From Acanthaster planci (taxonomy: Eukaryota > Echinodermata > Asteroidea > Valvatida > Acanthasteridae): a stretch of 11,858 nt of DNA. The notes below the pieces were generated by a model that did no database searches, had not been told where the DNA came from, and saw only the letters and a list, made by a program, of their open reading frames with translations. This document shows positions 9,277 to 11,858 of this stretch, one piece after another (the stretch's first letter is position 1; every line of letters begins with the position of its first letter). The position numbers and the translations under genes were made by a program. The stretch spans positions 658,030-669,887 of the forward strand of contig NW_019091372.1 in NCBI RefSeq assembly GCF_001949145.1, read 5' to 3'.

Positions 9277-9486
9277 AGGTTGATACTGTGCACGATATGG
9301 TGCCGATGGGTACCCCCATGTCCAATCCCAATACACACTCTAGAGTATTGTTACGTAACACATCCCCCTTAGAAGTCTGTAAAAAAATTTCTGAGATTCC
9401 GATCAAACAATGACCAACACAAAGGCGGGGGGTTCTCTCCGCCCCATATCTTGCATCATATGTTAAGGTCGGGGAGGTAAACGTCT

Positions 9487-9547
9487 GGGCCTCAGCCTTA
9501 GCCTGGAGAGTCGGGGCCTTGGCTTTAGCCTTGAAGATCAAAGCTTT
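9487..9547 (+). repeat. Degenerate GCCTTR repeat array, right copy
   Basis: Contains GCCTCA-GCCTTA-GCCTGG and, further on, GCCTTG-GCTTTA-GCCTTG, so the underlying period is 6 bases. On the minus strand it reads as a Lys-Ala-rich stretch (KAKAKAPTLQAKAEA) within the open frame 9248-9583, which I treat as a by-product of the repeat rather than a gene. Confidence 0.6.
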
Positions 9548-10173
9548 TGTTCCAACACTGTGACGCCCCCCCCCAACGCCCAAATGCCGAAATAGGCTTT
9601 TGTCGGACCGATGTCTTGATCTTCCCCCACTTTTTATTCAAGTCTGGTTACCTCACGCGTGTTGTATAAAAAAATCGTATCCCGGTTACCATAGTGTTAA
9701 AAATTATTTTCGCTAGGTTGAGCTTACCAGCCTGACGTGTTTACAAGCAAGGTCATTCGCACAAAGAATACACCTCATTTACAAGTCGGCATTATATTGA
9801 AATCGAGTAAACTGTTCAGTTTGGAAGATTAACTCAAGAGTATAAAAATGAAAGCAATAAAAAAGAAATTTCATCACAAATTAGTACGTATTTACCCTGC
9901 TGATATGGAATATGTGATCAACCATAATTTAATGTTTCAATCCACAACAAAAAAAAAAAAGAAAGAATGCTTGGGGCGCACTCTTAAAAATCTCAAGGCT
10001 GTGAACCAATGAGCAGTAAGACGGTCAAAGGCATTACACAAAACCCCTCTATTATTGTCTGAATGGGCGCACTTCAGACATAGGACTCCACCCTCGGATT
10101 AGCTCGACTATAATATACTCTGGGAAGTCGGAGACATTTTCAGTGGGCGAAAGCTTGATCAACGCAGTTTCAT

Positions 10174-10203
10174 TTAAGCCCCAGTCAATGTGGGCGAGGC
10201 TAA
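10174..10203. repeat. Short imperfect inverted repeat sharing its end with the 8026 element
   Basis: TTAAGCCCCA at 10174-10183 is identical to 8026-8035, and GAGGCTAA at 10196-10203 is a loose inverted counterpart. It may be an internally deleted copy or remnant of the same small element family. A 10-base match alone is weak evidence. Confidence 0.25.
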
Positions 10204-11007
10204 TTCTTTACAGTTGTCATTCCGTCAGCTTTTGGGTTCTGATTTCAGTAGCTGTAATATTTAATAGTGCCAAGACCTGTCTTATTATCTAATACGACTC
10301 ATATTCGCATTTTTGTGGGTATACAATGTACGTATACAAAATCGAGGCCGTTGGCTCCAGAACGAGGCAATCGCAGAACTGTTGCGCCTGCTAGCAATTT
10401 GATTTCAAACTTCATAGACCTACTAAAGCTTCAGCGAAAAGAGTTCAGACAGAAAGTGGGGCATTACGACCTGATTAATTAAGACCTGTATTCCCTCGAG
10501 AGGTTACACTGCAGCGTTCTGCATGGAAAGGCGCGCATTTGTGTTTCAAACTTCTGGTCCACGATGAACAATGAATGCGGCCCAAATAGACTGAAGGCAC
10601 ATGGATTATGAACGGCCCGGGCAAACCTAGGTCAGTGACTGCTTGTGACCTTGCACTGTGGTATAATTTTAGCCTGTAGACGAAATAATGTCTCTTATCC
10701 TCCAACAGAAAACTTCACCGTAGTGCTGACGGAACGGATATGTTTTTGAAGTAGCCAGGTGGCATCCTAGCAACGAGCGATGAAGGTAAATAATTATGAA
10801 GTACAGTGGCCTACTACCAAATGAATAAGAGTGAAACTCCCTCTGTGCATGACACTTATTCAGAACCTACGTCAAAAGACCACCCTTCTCTGATCGTTGG
10901 TAAACACTTCGTTCAAAACATAGAGCAACAAATTTTAACATCCTCCCAACTAGTTCCCGGCAAATCTTTAGCAGCAGGGTCAAAAAATGGCCCAGTTGTA
11001 TATTTGC

Positions 11008-11023
11008 AGTGTACATGTACACT
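11008..11023. repeat. Perfect 16-base palindrome AGTGTACATGTACACT
   Basis: The sequence equals its own reverse complement over 16 bases. It could be a binding site for a dimeric factor (TGTAC/GTACA arms around CATG) or a chance event; about 0.2 such palindromes would be expected in a random window of this size. Confidence 0.6.
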
Positions 11024-11858
11024 TCAAAAGGTGCACATTTGAAATCCTGTGCATTGTATTCCAACCAATAATTTTTTCTGTCTGACCAGTTTATGCTTGA
11101 ATTTTGCCATTTCGCGAACTCGTGCTCAGCACTGAATAACGATCTCTCCCTCAGGCTGGATTCGCGTACAGTGTGTTTTCAAAAAACCGAAAATAGTCCT
11201 CTTTCCAGAGAAGACGTTTTCAAATGGGCTGCTTGTAGACTGCAGACAGGAATGTGACATGCCCTTGGGCTTATTATTATCCATTGATCATTACAGCCTT
11301 GATCTACGGTCGCATTCCATGCTGTTTTTATTTTGGTCACACTGATAGGCTTCCTCTGTAAATCGGGCATCATATGCATTTTCCAGGAAACGACGCCCGC
11401 GTCTTTCTTTCATTTTTTTCAAGCCAAAATATCCATAATCGGGGTTCTGGAGGGACTATCCCGTATACACGCGCGTGAACTTTCACTTTAATTTAAAAAT
11501 GAAAATACAAAAAGTCTGTGTACTGTTACTGAGAGCTTTGCACTTTCCGGCAGCTTTTTTGTTAACAACTCACAAGCATAATCTGGTCTAACTCAGCCAC
11601 AGGTAGCAGCTGTACCGTAGCCCTATTCAGAAATATAAAATAATTGTACTACCAAAGCGTTATTGGCATATTTGTATCTCTTCTTGTACGACCCAAACTG
11701 CTAAATTCAGAGGGAATTTGGTGCCCTTCTGTGTCGCGCAGTACAAAGGAAAATGACAACTGCTGGAGAATGAATAACTTATGCACACGAGGATGACCGT
11801 GGATACTTTGTGCCTATGGGTGCAGTGTCCCAATTCAAGGAAAATTCTCCGCCAGGCC

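Larger units (their letters stand above)
7723..11858. other. Gene-free stretch downstream of the LINE
   Basis: Apart from the small repeats listed separately, I see no supported gene. Short frames at 8274-8570, 9024-9230, 10267-10482, 10806-11042 and 11179-11379 lack homology, codon bias or convincing splice context. Simple runs include C9 at 9566-9574 and A12 at 9949-9960. The 8840-8950 stretch is relatively GC-rich and includes GCGATCGC at 8833-8840. Confidence 0.5.

Noticed and set aside
9248-9583. 111-codon minus-strand frame with Lys/Ala repeats
   Set aside because: The repetitive part is the GCCTTR array; the rest is unremarkable and there is no promoter or splice evidence.
10267-10482. 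71-codon plus-strand frame after a GATTTCAG acceptor-like site
   Set aside because: No donor, no homology, and the segment directly after the acceptor has stops before the frame begins.
1-11858. tRNA, rRNA, snRNA, histone stem-loop and CRISPR signatures
   Set aside because: I looked by eye for tRNA B-box pairs, U6-like starts, 5S boxes and spaced direct repeats and found none that hold up; a covariance-model search would be needed to exclude small RNAs.

Overview
The window looks like a gene-poor stretch of a metazoan nuclear genome. The reasons are one GT-AG-bounded coding exon, long AT-rich non-coding stretches, coding and non-coding minisatellites, and a decayed non-LTR retrotransposon (LINE). 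The LINE has the FADD reverse-transcriptase box and the C-terminal tail of Jockey/CR1-like elements common in marine invertebrates such as amphioxus, molluscs and cnidarians. The species cannot be fixed from this sequence. There is no operon structure, CRISPR array, rRNA or recognisable tRNA.

Layout. 1-2911: no convincing gene; it holds three CACGTG E-boxes in the first 450 bases, an AT microsatellite-like patch near 806-840 and an A14 run. 2912-4853, minus strand: the only gene I can support. A large first coding exon (4853 down to 3479) encodes an N/P/S/H-rich, Gln/His-repeat protein and ends in a strong GAG|GTATGT donor. A 352-base intron with a good acceptor in matching phase leads to a candidate second exon (3126 down to 2912). 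The protein family was not recognised; the low-complexity Q/H composition would suit a transcriptional or RNA regulator, but that is inference. 4857-6944: probable 5' flank of that gene, with an open frame cut off by one TAA and a candidate CCAAT/TATA module on the minus strand at 5934-5971.

6945-7722, plus strand: a 5'-truncated, frameshifted and stop-ridden LINE ORF2 remnant. 7723-11858: no supportable gene. It holds a small 8026-8205 element with inverted ends and a decayed 21-base repeat, two GCCTTR hexamer-like arrays (9181-9276 and 9487-9547) around about 210 bases of unrelated sequence, a short TTAAGCCCCA-ended piece near 10174 that shares its end with the 8026 element, and several perfect palindromes.

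I did not find a clear new biological system. The items most worth checking are the unidentified Q/H gene with its 36-base higher-order coding repeat, its possible two-exon model, and the CCAAT palindrome next to a TATA box.
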